In this document: positions 11,901 to 23,717 of the stretch, one piece after another
Layout of the letters: each line of letters opens with the position of its first letter
Numbering within the stretch: position 1 is the first letter of the stretch
NCBI GenBank assembly: GCA_948099385.1
Contig: CANUEZ040000014.1
Coordinates: 1,054,001 to 1,118,000 of the forward strand
Origin: Fasciola hepatica
Taxonomy: Eukaryota; Platyhelminthes; Trematoda; Plagiorchiida; Fasciolidae
DNA length: 64,000 nucleotides
Reading direction: 5' to 3'
Program-made: the position numbers and the translations under genes
Notes under the pieces: generated by a model
What the model saw: only the letters and a program-made list of their open reading frames with translations
What the model was told of the DNA's origin: nothing
Database searches by the model: none

Positions 11901-14401
11901 CTAACCAAACTTATTCCCCTGTGGTTTTCAGAGGAGGACTTGTCACTTTTCTTATAAATCGGTACGATCACCGATTCACACCAACTCTTTGGAACTTGTT
12001 CCTTCTTTCTTATCAAACCGAGGAGTTCCGTCGAATCCAGTAAAAGTGCTGGGCCACTGTCTTTGAAACTAGACGGAGGCAACCCATCTGGTCCGGTAGC
12101 CTTATATCGCTTAAGATAGCTTATCTCACAAAGAAGCTCCGTTTCTGACGGAGAACTGGTATCTACAACAAGAGCTGTATCCATTCCGTTAGTGATCAAA
12201 CCTGAGGAGGATAAAGGCCAATTAAACTGCTTCACGAAATGCTTCGCCCAGCGAATTAGACGACGCTCCTGAGTTTGAATCAGTGAGCCGTTCGCTTCTT
12301 TGATCAATTCGCTAACGCCTAGTTTAAGTGGACTAATTTGTCTAATAAGACGGGAAAGGTTGCGGCTGTTGCCAATCTCTGCAGCTTTTCCCATCTCCCT
12401 ACACTTCGCAATCCACTATTGTTCACGGTCATTTCTCAGGTTCCGGATTAGTTGGCGTTTAAGGCATCTCCGTGCCTCGTTGTATCAGGATTCCGGAGGA
12501 ATCGTTCTGCGCACATCTAACAGTGCAGCTGAGGATGCAGATATCCATCGTTTCTGTGTGTGTCTGGTTGTTGGACCTTGGGTGGCATCAGCAGCCGCAC
12601 GTAGAGACTGTTTGATCTCTGTCCATCGCTGTTTGGGATCCTGGGCATTTGACTGCATCGATAACCTGGTGGATAATTCTGTTCGAAAAGAAGATCGTTG
12701 TTTATCGTCCAGTAGCAGCTGTGGGGGATGGTTCGCTTTAGCCTTGTTTCGGCCACCAACGAGGCGCAAGCTGAAGCACGCGCGGACAAGAGCGTGATCA
12801 GTGTCTACACATGTGGACCAAAATGATCGACAGTCTTGAATTGATCCGCGCCAGTGGTAACCAACAGCAATAGGGTCAGTCTGAGTCCAACGTTGTGAAA
12901 GCGCAGGAGGACGCCAGGTTAGCCGGTGTCGCTTTTTATGCGAGAAATTTGTACTCGCTAGAAATAGTCCATGGTCGGAACATAGTTGAATGAGTTGATC
13001 ATCGTTATCAGTTCGATCGGCCTCCCATATTCCTCTCCGTCTCGTCTAGGCTTGCGACTTGAGCATTGAAATCGCCAGCAACAACCATAATGTCCATAGA
13101 GCGTACGCTGCGAAGCAGTTGAGACAAATTCTGGTAGAATTCGTCTTTGGCCTTGAGAGAGCTACAGTCAGTTGGGGCATATACAAAAACGACAAACAGG
13201 CATCGGCGCTTCAGTCTATTGATGTTGACATGCACAGAACCATTCAACCGAACTGCACACAGACGGCTGCTGACCGGGATCCAGTCCAGCAGTGCACGCT
13301 CAGCTTTCATGCTCAAAACAATCCCAACGCCAGCCTGACCACGAGCACCAAACACCGAATCACCCGACACGCGAAGAGTGAAACCGAAGCCGAGCTTGTA
13401 TCAGGGGAGCGGAGTATTAACACTAAAGTTGGGTCTTGTATGCGTGTTTCGGAGACACAGCATGCATCTTTTTTGAAAGTGTCAAGAGTTCTAGCTAAAG
13501 CAGCCTGTTTCCCAGTTTGGCAGTGTGCGGATGTTGAAAGCAGCTAAGTGAAGAGAATGATTAGGTCGGATAATGGATTCTCTTTTTTCCTCTGCCTTCA
13601 ATTTGCTACTCCTTCCGAGAGCTACAAATTCACAGACACGGCTCATGGTGGCTGTTCGTACGCATTTAGGATTGGAACGTAAAGGATGAAGAGCAGAGAG
13701 ATAAGGAATGTTTCCCGATTGACCGCTGGAGATTTCTGGGCATATCATACTTTGCGGCTGCCCACACCGTAGAGGGAGTTTTTCTTTGGGAACCCTAACC
13801 GGAACCTCTGACTCAAAAGTCTCACCCACAAGGCAGTGGGGCTTTAACCCAGCACGGGAACGTGACCGAAAAACCCGTAAAGGAACTTCTTGTGGTGTGT
13901 CACGTGAGACCTGATTGCTGCATGCGTTTTGTCTTGTCTTCGCTGGTGCTTTGTTATCGATCCGCTTTTCGGATTCAGTCCTTAGCCCCATGCACCCAAT
14001 GGAGCAAGCGGAACGTGGACGGGGCAGCATCCTTCCGGCTGGGGGCTGCCCAGCTTAGGTGGACCATAGCTGCCCAATGAAGTGCGATGACTTCTCTCAC
14101 GGTCGAAAGAAACCCCAGGTACTCCACTCCTACATCCATCTGGTGGAGGTTTTTTGACCGGTAAACTGTTTCTCCCCGTGTTTATTCGCTGGATTGTTCT
14201 CTCCAGGGGCACAATGAGTAGAACCAGATGTTGCCCACAAAGTAGTTCTGAGACCGGACTTCGTCTGGCCTCTAACCATTGATCTGTCAGGCATGATTGT
14301 ATCTCCGGCTTAAGGAAGCCATCCTGCATAGCTCTTTGGGTCATGGAGGCACGCAAGCCATCACGCCACGCCAAGATGCAGTCTCTTGATGGAGGCTTTC
14401 A
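8928..14401 (-). mobile_element. RTE-A LINE (copy A2) inserted in the gypsy 5' LTR
   Basis: A minus-strand RTE-A copy. Its 5' end is near 14390 and its GAAACT-type tail is at about 8955-8932 (plus-strand TTTCAGTTTAGTTCGGTTCAG). GGCTTTCA is present at both 8928-8935 and 14394-14401 and is the likely target duplication. Domains: endonuclease (14030-13008, with GARGQAGVGIVLS, FVYAPTDCSS and VVAGDFNAQV), linker (12770-12400), reverse transcriptase (12394-11170, with VFLDLKAAFDSVDRT and LEYADDIVLLSE), then an RTE-B insertion, then the C-terminal part (9671-9340, with GSETWPLRVED and EHRCLRSIARIWW). The YADD box is intact but stops and frameshifts remain. Confidence 0.85.
9672..11159 (+). mobile_element. 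5'-truncated RTE-B LINE (copy B1) nested in RTE-A2
   Basis: The copy is bounded by ACGCAGAGAC at 9662-9671 and again at 11160-11169, a 10-bp target duplication. It begins inside the reverse transcriptase (QQAGFRPGRGCIDQIF, 9697-9744) and contains MIFLDLKGAVDSVDR, TTSGVRQGCPISPFLFN (9970-10018), a YTDDLV active-site loop (10110-10130), FAPSKCKV, GCETRSLRAEDIRRLE and FDHRCLRSIA (10536-10567). It ends in TTTAACGCTGTA plus TGA repeats (11129-11158). Stops at 10076 and 10566 show decay. It is the youngest event in this nest because it splits RTE-A2. Confidence 0.9.
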
Positions 14402-14499
14402 CCTCCTAGCAATGGAAGTGCATATGCTGCGAATGGAAAAATGAAAAGCGTTAGAATAAAAGGAGAGAATTACAGACTAACGTCAAACTAGTTCAAACA

Positions 14500-15990
14500 T
14501 ACAATTCCTAATAGTATAAGTCAAAATTGCTATAACGCTAATGATCCCAATAATTTCATCGTATTTATCGTTATTGGTGATTTTTCACTTACATTTATTA
14601 TGGACAGAATATTGGGCTAGTTTGTATAAGGGTGGTGTTTCTGGAAAAGAGTAAAAAATTTATAAAACGGGAATCAGGGTATTGAAAAATAGAAATAGGT
14701 AACTCATTTGTAGGAAAAAATTGGGCAGTGGGCTAAGCGTGTCTGGGGCCCATCGGGATCCCTTTAGTGGTGCCCATCGTTCTCAGTGGAACTGCCTATC
14801 ATAGGCCCAGCGTTTGCGCATCCTGGACCGATCTAGGCTTGCTGCTTGGGAATACTGATCCTTGCATGCAACAGTTTGGTGACCCTGTCAGTGAGACTGA
14901 GTAAAATGGGAGGCCTTGTTAATTTAGGGATTTGAGGCGATGGCCGATAGTGATTCTGTAGGATGGCCTGCTCGATGGAGAATCACAATGAATCGAATAC
15001 TCCCAGTTTGTATATGATGAGGGATTTCAGAACACTTCGGACAGTTCTTTCGTTGGTATGTGCAGTGTAGTGAGCAGACTGTTAGCAGCCATATTAGTGT
15101 TCAATTGATGTTTGTTTAGTATCCTGTTGTTGCGGTTACTAAGCCTTGGACTCATGGAGTTTTCTTCTCTTTGTATTTTTCAGATCAAACGCATGCGACC
15201 TCCGCAGAAGAACACTGGTCTTTGCGCACTATACTAGCAGCTTCCGTACTTCAGTTACCCCTAAGTTCGTTTTGTCAATGGAGTACACTCTAGAGACCCC
15301 ATCGTAAGCTGAATCGGTTTCTAACATAACATGAACAATTAATAATCTCGAGTTTGTTCACACGCTGTGTAATCTATCAAGGCGTCCTATCGAAAATAAG
15401 TCAAGTTTGTTTCTAAGTGGTTCATATGATGCCAGGATTGGAAATTCGTTAGTATCATTTCAAAGGTCATAGAAGCAAGATGATCAGAATATCTCCGCAC
15501 GAGGCCTTTAAATCGGAATTCGACAACCACTACCTAAGCAGCACATTGCTCACAGTGCTGTAGGCAGCTAAGCGAAAATTATGTTCATTGTCGTCCATAA
15601 ATAAACCTACAGCTACTCGTGAAATTTTATGAGACATGTACATGGCTCAGTGTACTTGTTGACGTCAATTTACCAAACAAAATCGGTAGTATAGTGAGTT
15701 TGAACAATAGGATGAGTTTAATTCTAGGTGTTATGTAATCAGAGCAACTGGAAAGTGAATGGGAAGCTATACATGGGGTGCTGGTTTCCCGCGAGTTTTT
15801 CCGAACTGTGGTTATGTTTAAGACGGTCCCTTAATAACCCTGGTAGCGACATTTTAAAATCGTTACTTTATTGTCCTTAGCTTGCCCTCGGTTTTCCCTT
15901 ACTCGCCCCAAGCTGGTCACGTTTGGGTATACAGAAATGCAATCAATTGCGGATCAGTAAGACTAGCAGATATCAGTCCACAAAGAAAGA
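14500..15990. other. AT-rich stretch without a supported gene
   Basis: I found no coding frame with recognisable motifs on either strand. A patch at 15600-15640 weakly resembles 1345-1380. This may be old repeat or unique intergenic sequence upstream of the micro-exon gene. Confidence 0.4.
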
Positions 15991-15999
15991 AATAAGGTT

Positions 16000-17000
16000 C
16001 GTTACTGTTGAAGGGTATTTCGATCTTCTGATGTAGCCTCAAGTAGCATGGTCAAGGTGCACATCAGTACGGAGTAGTAGGTGACGGCGGTAGGTTTTGA
16101 AATAGAACCGGTCCTCGTGTTTGATGGAGACGAAACGGTGACCTTGGGTTGCACTCGTTAGACCAGATGGGACATGATAGTTTCATTTCTTGGATGTTCC
16201 ATTCCCGAACTCAATATCCATCAAATGGCAAATCGGTACTGTTTATGGACACTGGTAACGGCTTGTGATAAAGTTCGAGGGACTTTTGACGTTATCTTTG
16301 ACGACAGACACGAACCAGTTAATTTACATGTTCGTGTAATGTTACTGCTTGACACGTAGATACTATAGAATTGACCCATTTTACCGCATAAATTACAGGC
16401 TGCATTCCTTGTGGGACATTTGGTACAGGTCCAGTTCGGTTTATCCAACCCTTAACCTCGCATTTCTGTGTTGTGGTTTTGATCGCTGCCTCAGCATCGT
16501 CGAGTAAAGGGCGAAAATAAGTCTGAAGTGAGAAAAAGTTGAAAAATGTTGCAATTTGATACAGGGATAAAAACCATAGCAACTGAATAAACAGGTTGAA
16601 TGTTGAGGAGCAACGGTAGGTTGTTACAAAGTAGCAGTCGTTTTGGGAAATTTTTGAGGACAAAATAGAGGGATTAGGGCTGACTCGTGGAATAAAGCAG
16701 ATTGCTTCTGGCCTGTCCCAAAGATTCAGCTAAATTAGTGGAAGACTTCAAATGAAGCATTTCATTTTTTAGTAGTCTCCTCAGACTGAATGGGATATTA
16801 GTTCATGAATAAAAGAATCGCGCAAGGCTTCATTTCGATGTTGTTCAGAGGTGATTGAGAGATGCGTAGTGTCCTACAAAGGAGACGTTTGGTCCTCACT
16901 CAAAAACAGTGCAGGGTAAAAGTTGGGAGAAACAATTGTACAGAATGAAGGTTGTGGTTAAAATCACGAATGTTAGTAAGTGTGAAGTTCGTTCACTGAA
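16000..17000 (-). pseudogene. Second gypsy relic: Gag with a RTE-A tail inside
   Basis: The minus strand at 16448-16370 reads CPTRNAACNLCGKMGQF, homologous to the zinc-knuckle region of the first gypsy element (CPGREVICNSCGKNGHF). At 16780-16870 the DNA aligns with the first element's capsid block near 8420-8490. Between them (about 16440-16740) lies a RTE-A 3' end in minus orientation (CCTCGCATTTCTGTG then CATCGTCGAGTAAAGG). The copy is heavily decayed, and a protease and RT part is uncertain. Confidence 0.55.
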
Positions 17001-17611
17001 ATAAACATTGGTAGGTCATAAGAAAGTGAGATTGTTAATGACTCGTGGGTTTCTTTAATGTTTGAGGTGAAACCGACAGCTTAATCCTGGGGCTTAAAGT
17101 AACAAGCCATTAAGAAAGGTGACAGTTCTACGCCGACCAAACGTTAAGTGCTCCAAACGTCTAGAACTCATTGACCCATTCGAGATCCTAACCCACAGTT
17201 TAGTACCGCGTGTGCTGTCCCAGCTGAACTATGCGACCTTGCCAAAGGGTTTCGGAAGTTTCACAAATCAATCACACTGCTTACTGACTGGAGAACGTAG
17301 GCGTCGATGCATATCAGTATACCCCTGCAGAACCAGCCAAACTGGTGATAGTGCATTGGATCACTAACCGACTTATTGTTATACTACGTGGAATCACATA
17401 TGAAGGTCATTTTCGGACATCTACTTTAATTCTGGGGACGTATCAAGGTACATACACTGACCTGATTTGTGTGTGATGCACTCATCGGCACGATCTCGGA
17501 ATCGGAGGGTTCTTTTTTTCCGGAGCACAACCTCACGTGGGGACACTCGTTGACCTTAGTAATATTGCATGGAATATGGAGCTATCCATGTGTCGTCCGT
17601 CTCAGAAGGTC

Positions 17612-20600
17612 ATGAAGCCCCTGCTAGACATAAACAATAGAAAGTCCAAGAGGATACCAGATACCGTACTGTAAGTTTTATGTTGGTAGTCAGGCTTGCA
17701 TCCAAGGGTTTCCATTGCTTCTAAACATAGAAATCTAATTTTATGTCCAGCCAGTAAGCTGTTCTGTGACATGGGGATTCATATATCATCCTTTTTGAGT
17801 TTGTTACCACTAAAATTTTGACTCGCTTTACCATGTGGCGTTTTTGAACACTGCAGTCCCTTTTGCACTGGTGTCATTCAGTTTCACCTTCATGGAAAGG
17901 TCTTCGACACACTGATTGTTCTTTATTGAATGTCGACAGTAACGCAGCGCAAGCAAGAGAAGGATGAATAAGACAGAACCCGTTAGGTGGGCTTTATTTG
18001 CCATAAATTTCGAGCACACGCTAAAATAGGAAGATGGATATAAGCAGTCCCAGGTTGGTAGACCACTATCCAAAAGGCGTGAGCCGGTCGGTTGGCCACC
18101 GGCTCCCAACACACGAACTTCCTGTTGCCCGACAATTAGCATTTAGCTGTGCACGGGCCAGAGGTGCCATGAACAAAAGCCGAATGGGGCTGCGGACGCT
18201 ACTTCGTGCACTATTCCTAAGTCTCTTCATGGTCTGGTTGACTTGGTTTTGTTGGAGCCAAATCCCGCATGGAAATTGTCCCTTCTCTGCCGCTAGTCAA
18301 GAGTACTTGTGCATATTCCGATTTCAATCAGTAAGTTTGACTTCTTCCACCAGAGAATCATACTTTGTTGATCGTCCGATTCGCCGCATCAAAATCGGAC
18401 CCGGCTCTAAAAGCCACTCAGGAAGGAAGGTACCAGAGGCTGGCTTTTCGTTATAAGAAAACAGTTGTTCATGTGGGGTTGCATTGGTGGCTGTGCAAAG
18501 TAATGACCTGATAGCTTGTAGGACATCGAGGAGTGCTGGATCGCAATGAACGACATCCAATCCTTTAGACTTCAAACACAGAATCACTGGGTCCTACAGT
18601 GTTTTTCGTCTCTTCACTCAACCGTTGCTGTGCGAATTATATGAGGTGTTTCGGCTGGCCGCCACACCTCGCTCGTGGAGGAACCGCCTAAGTTTGTCAC
18701 AGATAAAAGATGAACCACGATCAGAATGGATGAATGAAGGCATACCAAAAACCGAGGATAGTTCGATGAAACGCGAACTGACTGTCGATGAGGACATTCC
18801 AGGGTAAGGAAATGCGAAAGGGAAGCGTAAATATTTATCAGATAGTGTCAGATTATGCTTGTTACCTGAACCAGATGGGAGTGAACTTTTGAAGTCTATA
18901 TTTAGGTTCTCAAAAGGCTGTGTTGCTTTTAGTAGTTGGCCGTTGGATGGCTTGTGGAACCTCAGTTTTACCTCTGCACACCTGACACTGGCGAACCACC
19001 GATTTTACATCTTCCAAGAAGAAAGAATCATTCTTAGTACGAACAAAGTGGAATAGACGAATTATGCCGGAATGGCAGAACGTATCGTGCACGCGTCTCA
19101 AATCGCTTGGGTTAACATTAGCACAAAAACTTGGCGAGAGCACCGACAACGTTGTTCTCGGTGCCGGAATGATACACTACATAGTATGAGAAAGATGATA
19201 GTACCATGCGCCACCGCTGACTTTTGTCATTCTTCATCTTTCGCCGTTCCTCTGAGTCGTGTACGAATGCTACAGAGTACTGATCACTGATGAGGTTGAA
19301 ATGGGTTCGAGTAGATGCTTCTATTTCCAAATTGCTCCTATAATAACACATGCCTCTTTTTCCGCGGTCGGCTTGTGTTTCTCACTCGCGGATAGTGTTG
19401 GTGAAGAAAACGCTGCATGACACCCGTGGTAATTTAGGGTCGCAGAAGCAGCGATATTAGACGCTTCCGTTTTTAAAACGACCGAAGCATTCCGATCGAT
19501 TGTGACAACAGTGGCTCGTACTAGCTCGCAGATTTTGATTAGTTCGTGCAGCTTCAGGAGGCGAAGGGAACGTTTTGCTGTGGCCCATGGGATGAATTTT
19601 AGCGAGGAAGTATAAAATCTATCGAGAGTAGTGGGTGAACATTCAGACAATTTGTTGTTGAACTTTCATATCTCGGGGCAACGACAGATCAACGGCGAGC
19701 TAAAATCCGTTAGAATCAGGTCTCACCTCACCTTGGGAGATTCTGTACCCTGCAGTTTAGTTTTCCTTGTTGTGTATGTACCTTTACTCGCATTTATAGT
19801 GAGTCCGAGGTTAGAAGCAACATAAGAATCGGCTTATATTTTCCTTATGTTCAGAAAGGTTGCGACTGTTGCGTAGCATTTGGCCAGAATAATGATGTTT
19901 AGAATATATTCGGAATCTCAATATCAGGGGGAGGGGGTGGGCGACCACATACGGTAATATAGTCGATGTACGCAAAAGCTCCCTCTGAAGGTTCCAGGCA
20001 AATGACTTCGCCAATGAAACGTTAGGACCATGAGACATCATTAGTAGCACCAAAGGGAACACGGTAGTATCGAACAAATAGTTACAAGCTTCAAAAGCGG
20101 TGTGCTATTTGTTATATCTGTGGGATTTGGGTGATAAACACTTCCGAGATCAAGAGTGCTAGAGAGTCACTAATATACATTTGATACATTTCGTGTACAG
20201 AACAAATGTAAAGACGTGCAGCCACTGTCGAATAAATCCACCTCAGTCCATCGTAATTTATTGTTGAACTTTTAAAATCGAGCCCAAAAATTCACTGACT
20301 GCAGGGTGTCCTAATGAACCAGAAACCAAACGGTCTTATGTCGGGATAATTTGACTGCCTCAGTGCATACTCGTACTTTGATAAGTAAACGGATGTCATT
20401 TCGATGTCAAAAGTTGCTCAGATTGTTCAAAGTCAAACAAATTTTGTATACGTTATAAAGACGTGTGAGAGGTAAACGCCCAGCTAAAAGCCTATTCACT
20501 TCGGCTGAATCTGCCAGTGCTAGGATAAAGATCCATGTTCGATCTGTTTTCATCTACACATGATTACAGTGTTTTTTAAGTTTGGATTTTATGATTTTTT

Positions 20601-22758
20601 GACATTTTTGGCATATCCATGGTATGATTTTTCTCTACGTGACTCCTATTCGTGAAATGCTTCGGTTTTTTTACCCCCAGCGTTGCCCACGGAGAGCCGC
20701 CTATGCTCAGTCCTGGGTCCAGCATGCTGGGATCAACATCCCATTGCACGGAAGAAAACGTTGTCTTTGTTGAGCTGATTCCCTCTGATTCCCTTCCGAC
20801 AACTCCGCCTGTGTGAGTGCAATTTTATTTTTCGCCCGAAGGTTGCTTTTGGTGGGAATGCTCAAAAATCCCCTCTTCCTTTACATTTCTGTTGAAGTAC
20901 TCGAATACAATGCAGCATAAAATCTTTGTTTCGAACAAAAACGTGAACAGTAATATGGTGAGAGTGTAACAAAAAGTTCCGAATGTTACAGAAGTTCTCA
21001 ATAAAAGAGATGAAGTTTGGTTGATTGGAGAGTAACCGACCGGCGATCAGTTCATCGACATACCTAAGTGTCGTGCCAGTGGTGAAGTAGAGAAGTAGCT
21101 CATATACATCGTGGAAATATAGGGATAAACACAGCACCTCGAGAAACATCGAGGGGCTGGACAAAATGTTGCCTACTTTGGTACCTTGAGTTCTGTTAAA
21201 AAAAGTAGTCTTTCAACGATGAAAGTGGGCAAGGAGGACAGCCAGAAGTTTGAAGGAGATATAACGGGACCGAGTCAAAGCAGAGGCGTCGGAAAAGATT
21301 TGAAATTTTCTATGAAATGATCTGCATTTTCACTTTCTTGCTTGCAGGTTGCCGGAAGATGTCAGGCATATTTCGCATCTTTTAGACCGGATGTAAATTT
21401 CCGTAATCGGGGTGACAGCAGAACCATTATTCACTTTGTCATCCTGACTGCAACCCCGACTGACCTATTTGTACCCAATGCGATTTTTCACTCCAAATCT
21501 CAGGGCCATGGTTGCCGATTCCCGTCGATAGTGCAATGGGCCCTTGTTAATGTAGTGAAAACTATTGCAAATGGAAGAATGTGTAAGTTTCTGGGTGAAC
21601 CGGCTTGATATAAAATGTGGTGGAAAACGGTTTCATCGGTAAGGCTCGTCTGGTACGTTCGAACCGACACCTAGACCAGGTAGTAAATCAGTTCACTGTG
21701 TTAAATAGGCAACTTTTTATGGGTATGACAATTTCATGCGAATCTTAAACAGCGAAAAATTATGGAACGGTAAAAAGCGTTTTACTCCTCTGATAACTAC
21801 AGTATAGCGAGTAAAATGTAAGTGGAAATGTTGCATTATCAATCGGATAAATTGCAATAAACAGAATCGTCATAGCTTGGCAGTATCTTTTATAACGCTG
21901 TTTTTGTTTCCTTTACGTTCAGACAAAACGGCACAAAAGATGTGCTTTCACGGGGTGTATCGTAGGTTCCCGGTTCATCATTAACGCATGGTGTGACCTA
22001 CTTCCAGTTCAGCTATTACCACCGGTCCGGCCTGTATCCAAGTAAGCAAACTCAGTACACATGGTCTTCTGTAGTAAGTTCAAATAAGTTTCACCGATCA
22101 TCAGCTCTCTGTGCTTTTCTCAAAAGTCGAATTGTCAAACCGCCGATGAATCTCAATCAGAGCAATATTTTGGGCGAATCGGAGCAAACTATGTAAGTCC
22201 ACTGTTCCTAGACGGACTACTATCCCATCCGAAATGCAGGTCAAATATTGAAGATGTGGAAAACGATGAATCTGCTGCTTCACCCTGCCCGTCAGTTACT
22301 GCTGAAGCGTAAGTTCCTCTTTCTCACAGTTCGGGACTTTTATCGTCGTCATAGAACCGTGTGTTCCGACTCCTCATGCTCCGATACGGGTAATCCGACA
22401 GAAAAGTGTGTTCACGTACGGTAAGCGGTTGCACTTTTTTGTCCGAAATCACATGATCTTTTAATTTACCGACACTATGTAGACCTTACTTCAAAAGTCG
22501 TGCGATTCAAAAACGGTAAGAAGTCCATTCACACTGTTTCACCATTATCATATTTTTCTCCCCGCCGTGCCTCATTTTTTCAGACCACAAATTCGAAGTT
22601 GTGCCGTTCAGGCAGGGTAAGCCTAGCGTTGAATTCACTTCGCTCATCAGACAATTAACTTACAGTCGCCCCTTGCGTAAACGAAAACTTGTTGCGAGGT
22701 GAGCAACTTGCTTACAGTTAATTTCCTTTTTGTCGAATTCAGCTATGATCGTGAATGA
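17612..22758 (+). CDS. Host gene with 13 small exons and all phase-2 introns (unknown product)
   Basis: Proposed exons: 17612-17670 (first ATG 17612; the acceptor lies at 17605), 20681-20812, 21348-21392, 21556-21582, 21803-21817, 21923-21961, 22127-22192, 22240-22308, 22355-22420, 22483-22515, 22584-22616, 22666-22698, 22743-22758 (stop TGA 22756). All internal exons are multiples of three (132, 45, 27, 15, 39, 66, 69, 66, 33, 33, 33 bases), all introns are GT-AG, and every intron falls after codon position 2. The predicted protein is about 210 aa with no signal peptide or membrane segment. It has a Pro/Ser-rich N-terminal third, a helix-like LPEDVRHISHLLDRIENYCK, an acidic Ser/Cys-rich middle (NIEDVENDESAAS, CSDSSCSDTG) and a basic end (RPLRKRKLVAS). 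I do not recognise the family. Intron 1 (3 kb) holds gypsy debris. Exons could be missing or alternative. Confidence 0.6.
18030..18180 (+). repeat. Diverged relative of the SINE-like unit
   Basis: AAAAGGCGTGAGCCGGTC, then CAACACACGAACTTCCTGTTG and CCCGACAATTAGCATTTAG, align with 27888-27965 of the SINE-like unit. It lies in intron 1 of the micro-exon gene. Confidence 0.6.
18324..20077 (-). pseudogene. Third gypsy relic: pol fragments
   Basis: Minus-strand pieces in order: the end of the reverse transcriptase near 20070-19930, RNase H (19650-19321 and 19351-19118, with FNLISDQYSVAFVHD), the integrase zinc region (19149-18910, with DTFCHSGIIRLFHFVR and QCQVCRG, the H..H and CxxC pattern), the integrase core (HSDRGSSFICDKLRR near 18735-18690), and the integrase tail with LLEPGPILMRRIGRS (18470-18370). 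It is diverged from the first gypsy element and riddled with frameshifts. It lies in intron 1 of the host gene, antisense to it. Confidence 0.8.
20340..20470 (-). repeat. RTE-A relic
   Basis: GATAAGTAAACGGATGTCAT (20379-20398) and the following bases match the RTE-A2 C-terminal region at 9589-9660. It is short, diverged and non-coding. Confidence 0.6.
20862..21164 (-). other. Open frame of unknown meaning in an intron
   Basis: A 100-codon minus-strand frame (YVDELIAGRLLSNQPNF, then NIRNFLLHSHHITVHVF) that I cannot assign. It lies between exons 2 and 3 of the proposed plus-strand gene. It may be a decayed retroelement or chance. Confidence 0.2.
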
Positions 22759-23700
22759 GTTGGAGACTCTCTCTCTCTTTCTCATCCGAACATTCATTTT
22801 CTGTTGGTGTACATTAGCTAGCACAAGCAGTAGTGTGATGAAAGATAACGCTCAACTGTCTCATGGGTCGTCACCACATCTGAACTGTTGAGGATTCACG
22901 TGATTCTTTATCCATAGTCCCACGTTCATGGTTCCCTGATAGTATACATCAGACACGTTTCATTAAGGAATTACCTCATCTGCTGCATTATACAGAAGCA
23001 TGAAATAAAAAGGTGTCTATTGTGGCACAAACGCTAACTATTTTTCGATAGCGTGAATTTTTCGTATTGCAAATGGCTTGCCGCATTTGAGTCAAAATCG
23101 TTTGTCTCACGAAATGCATCATTGCTTGGGATTATCGTGCTCTAATTGTCAATGCTAATCCTAATAGACCCTAGGCAAAAGTCGGAATCCTCGGAACGCA
23201 TGAGGGGAGTATCAGAAGTTATCTAACTAGTGGTCTGTGAAATTGAAAGGCGATAACCGTAGGTACAAGAACACATTGTTATTTGTGTTTACTTTCCAAG
23301 CTACATGCAGATCATGAGTAAAAAGTGCACTCATCTCTTTTGTCTGTTATTTCCACTTCTTAGCACCATTGAGGAGCCCAATTCCGCCATGCGAAAACTT
23401 GATGGGTCATTGCTGCAAGTGAAATTCTCACATTTTACTTCTCTGTTTAATTCGTTGCCATTTCCGCCAATTTACTCGTTGCCAAAATTTATTAGCTTAA
23501 AAAAACTAGACTGTTTTCACCGTCAACATAGCGTACTTCAATTCAGTTCCGAGAATCATCAACCATGCATTAGGTGCGACGCTTATGGTTGCATTCTCAC
23601 AACTGGGACCTCAATAAGAAATCGTACTCATTGAATGTGTAGTAACTAAGACGAAAACTACGAATGATCGTGCAAAGTTAATATAGTATGTGAATGAAGG
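22759..23700. other. 3' flank of the micro-exon gene
   Basis: No firm gene. A strong acceptor (TTATTTCCACTTCTTAG, ending 23363) precedes a short open stretch reading TIEEPNSAMRKLDGSLLQ up to a GT at 23419. It could be an alternative last exon in the same frame. The segment 23540-23600 resembles 8960-9012, an RTE-associated repeat. Confidence 0.3.
23004..23009 (+). promoter_or_regulatory. Possible polyadenylation signal of the micro-exon gene
   Basis: AATAAA lies about 245 bases after the proposed stop codon at 22756, the first canonical signal downstream. It is consistent with a short 3' UTR, but such hexamers are common in AT-rich DNA. Confidence 0.35.
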
Positions 23701-23717
23701 AGCACCAACGGTCGCAG

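Larger units (their letters stand above)
1399..14499 (-). mobile_element. Ty3/gypsy LTR retrotransposon with three nested LINE insertions
   Basis: Read on the minus strand the order is 5' LTR, Gag, zinc knuckle, protease, reverse transcriptase, RNase H, integrase, 3' LTR, as in Ty3/gypsy elements. The 3' LTR is 1399-1563. The 5' LTR is 8871-8935 plus about 14394-14499, split by a RTE-A insertion. The protease is split by another RTE-A copy at 3968-7899. Without the insertions the element is about 3.7 kb, short for the group. The LTRs are short (about 165 bp) and diverged. The pol frame has frameshifts and a mutated reverse transcriptase active site, so it is dead. Subgroup (CsRn1-like, as is common in flukes) is only a guess. 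No convincing target duplication or primer binding site was found. Confidence 0.85.

Noticed and set aside
18034..18456. A 140-codon plus-strand frame
   Set aside because: It crosses a SINE-like relic and the antisense of a gypsy integrase end, so it is a chance frame.
21342..21608. An 88-codon plus-strand open frame as a single coding exon
   Set aside because: Read as 45- and 27-base exons (21348-21392, 21556-21582) it keeps the common phase-2 pattern with both neighbours, whereas the long frame matches no neighbouring phase.
22309..22329. A 21-base intron
   Set aside because: GTAAGT and a CACAG 21 bases later look like a tiny intron, but the next frame hits a stop. The acceptor at 22354 gives a 46-base intron and a 66-base exon in phase.
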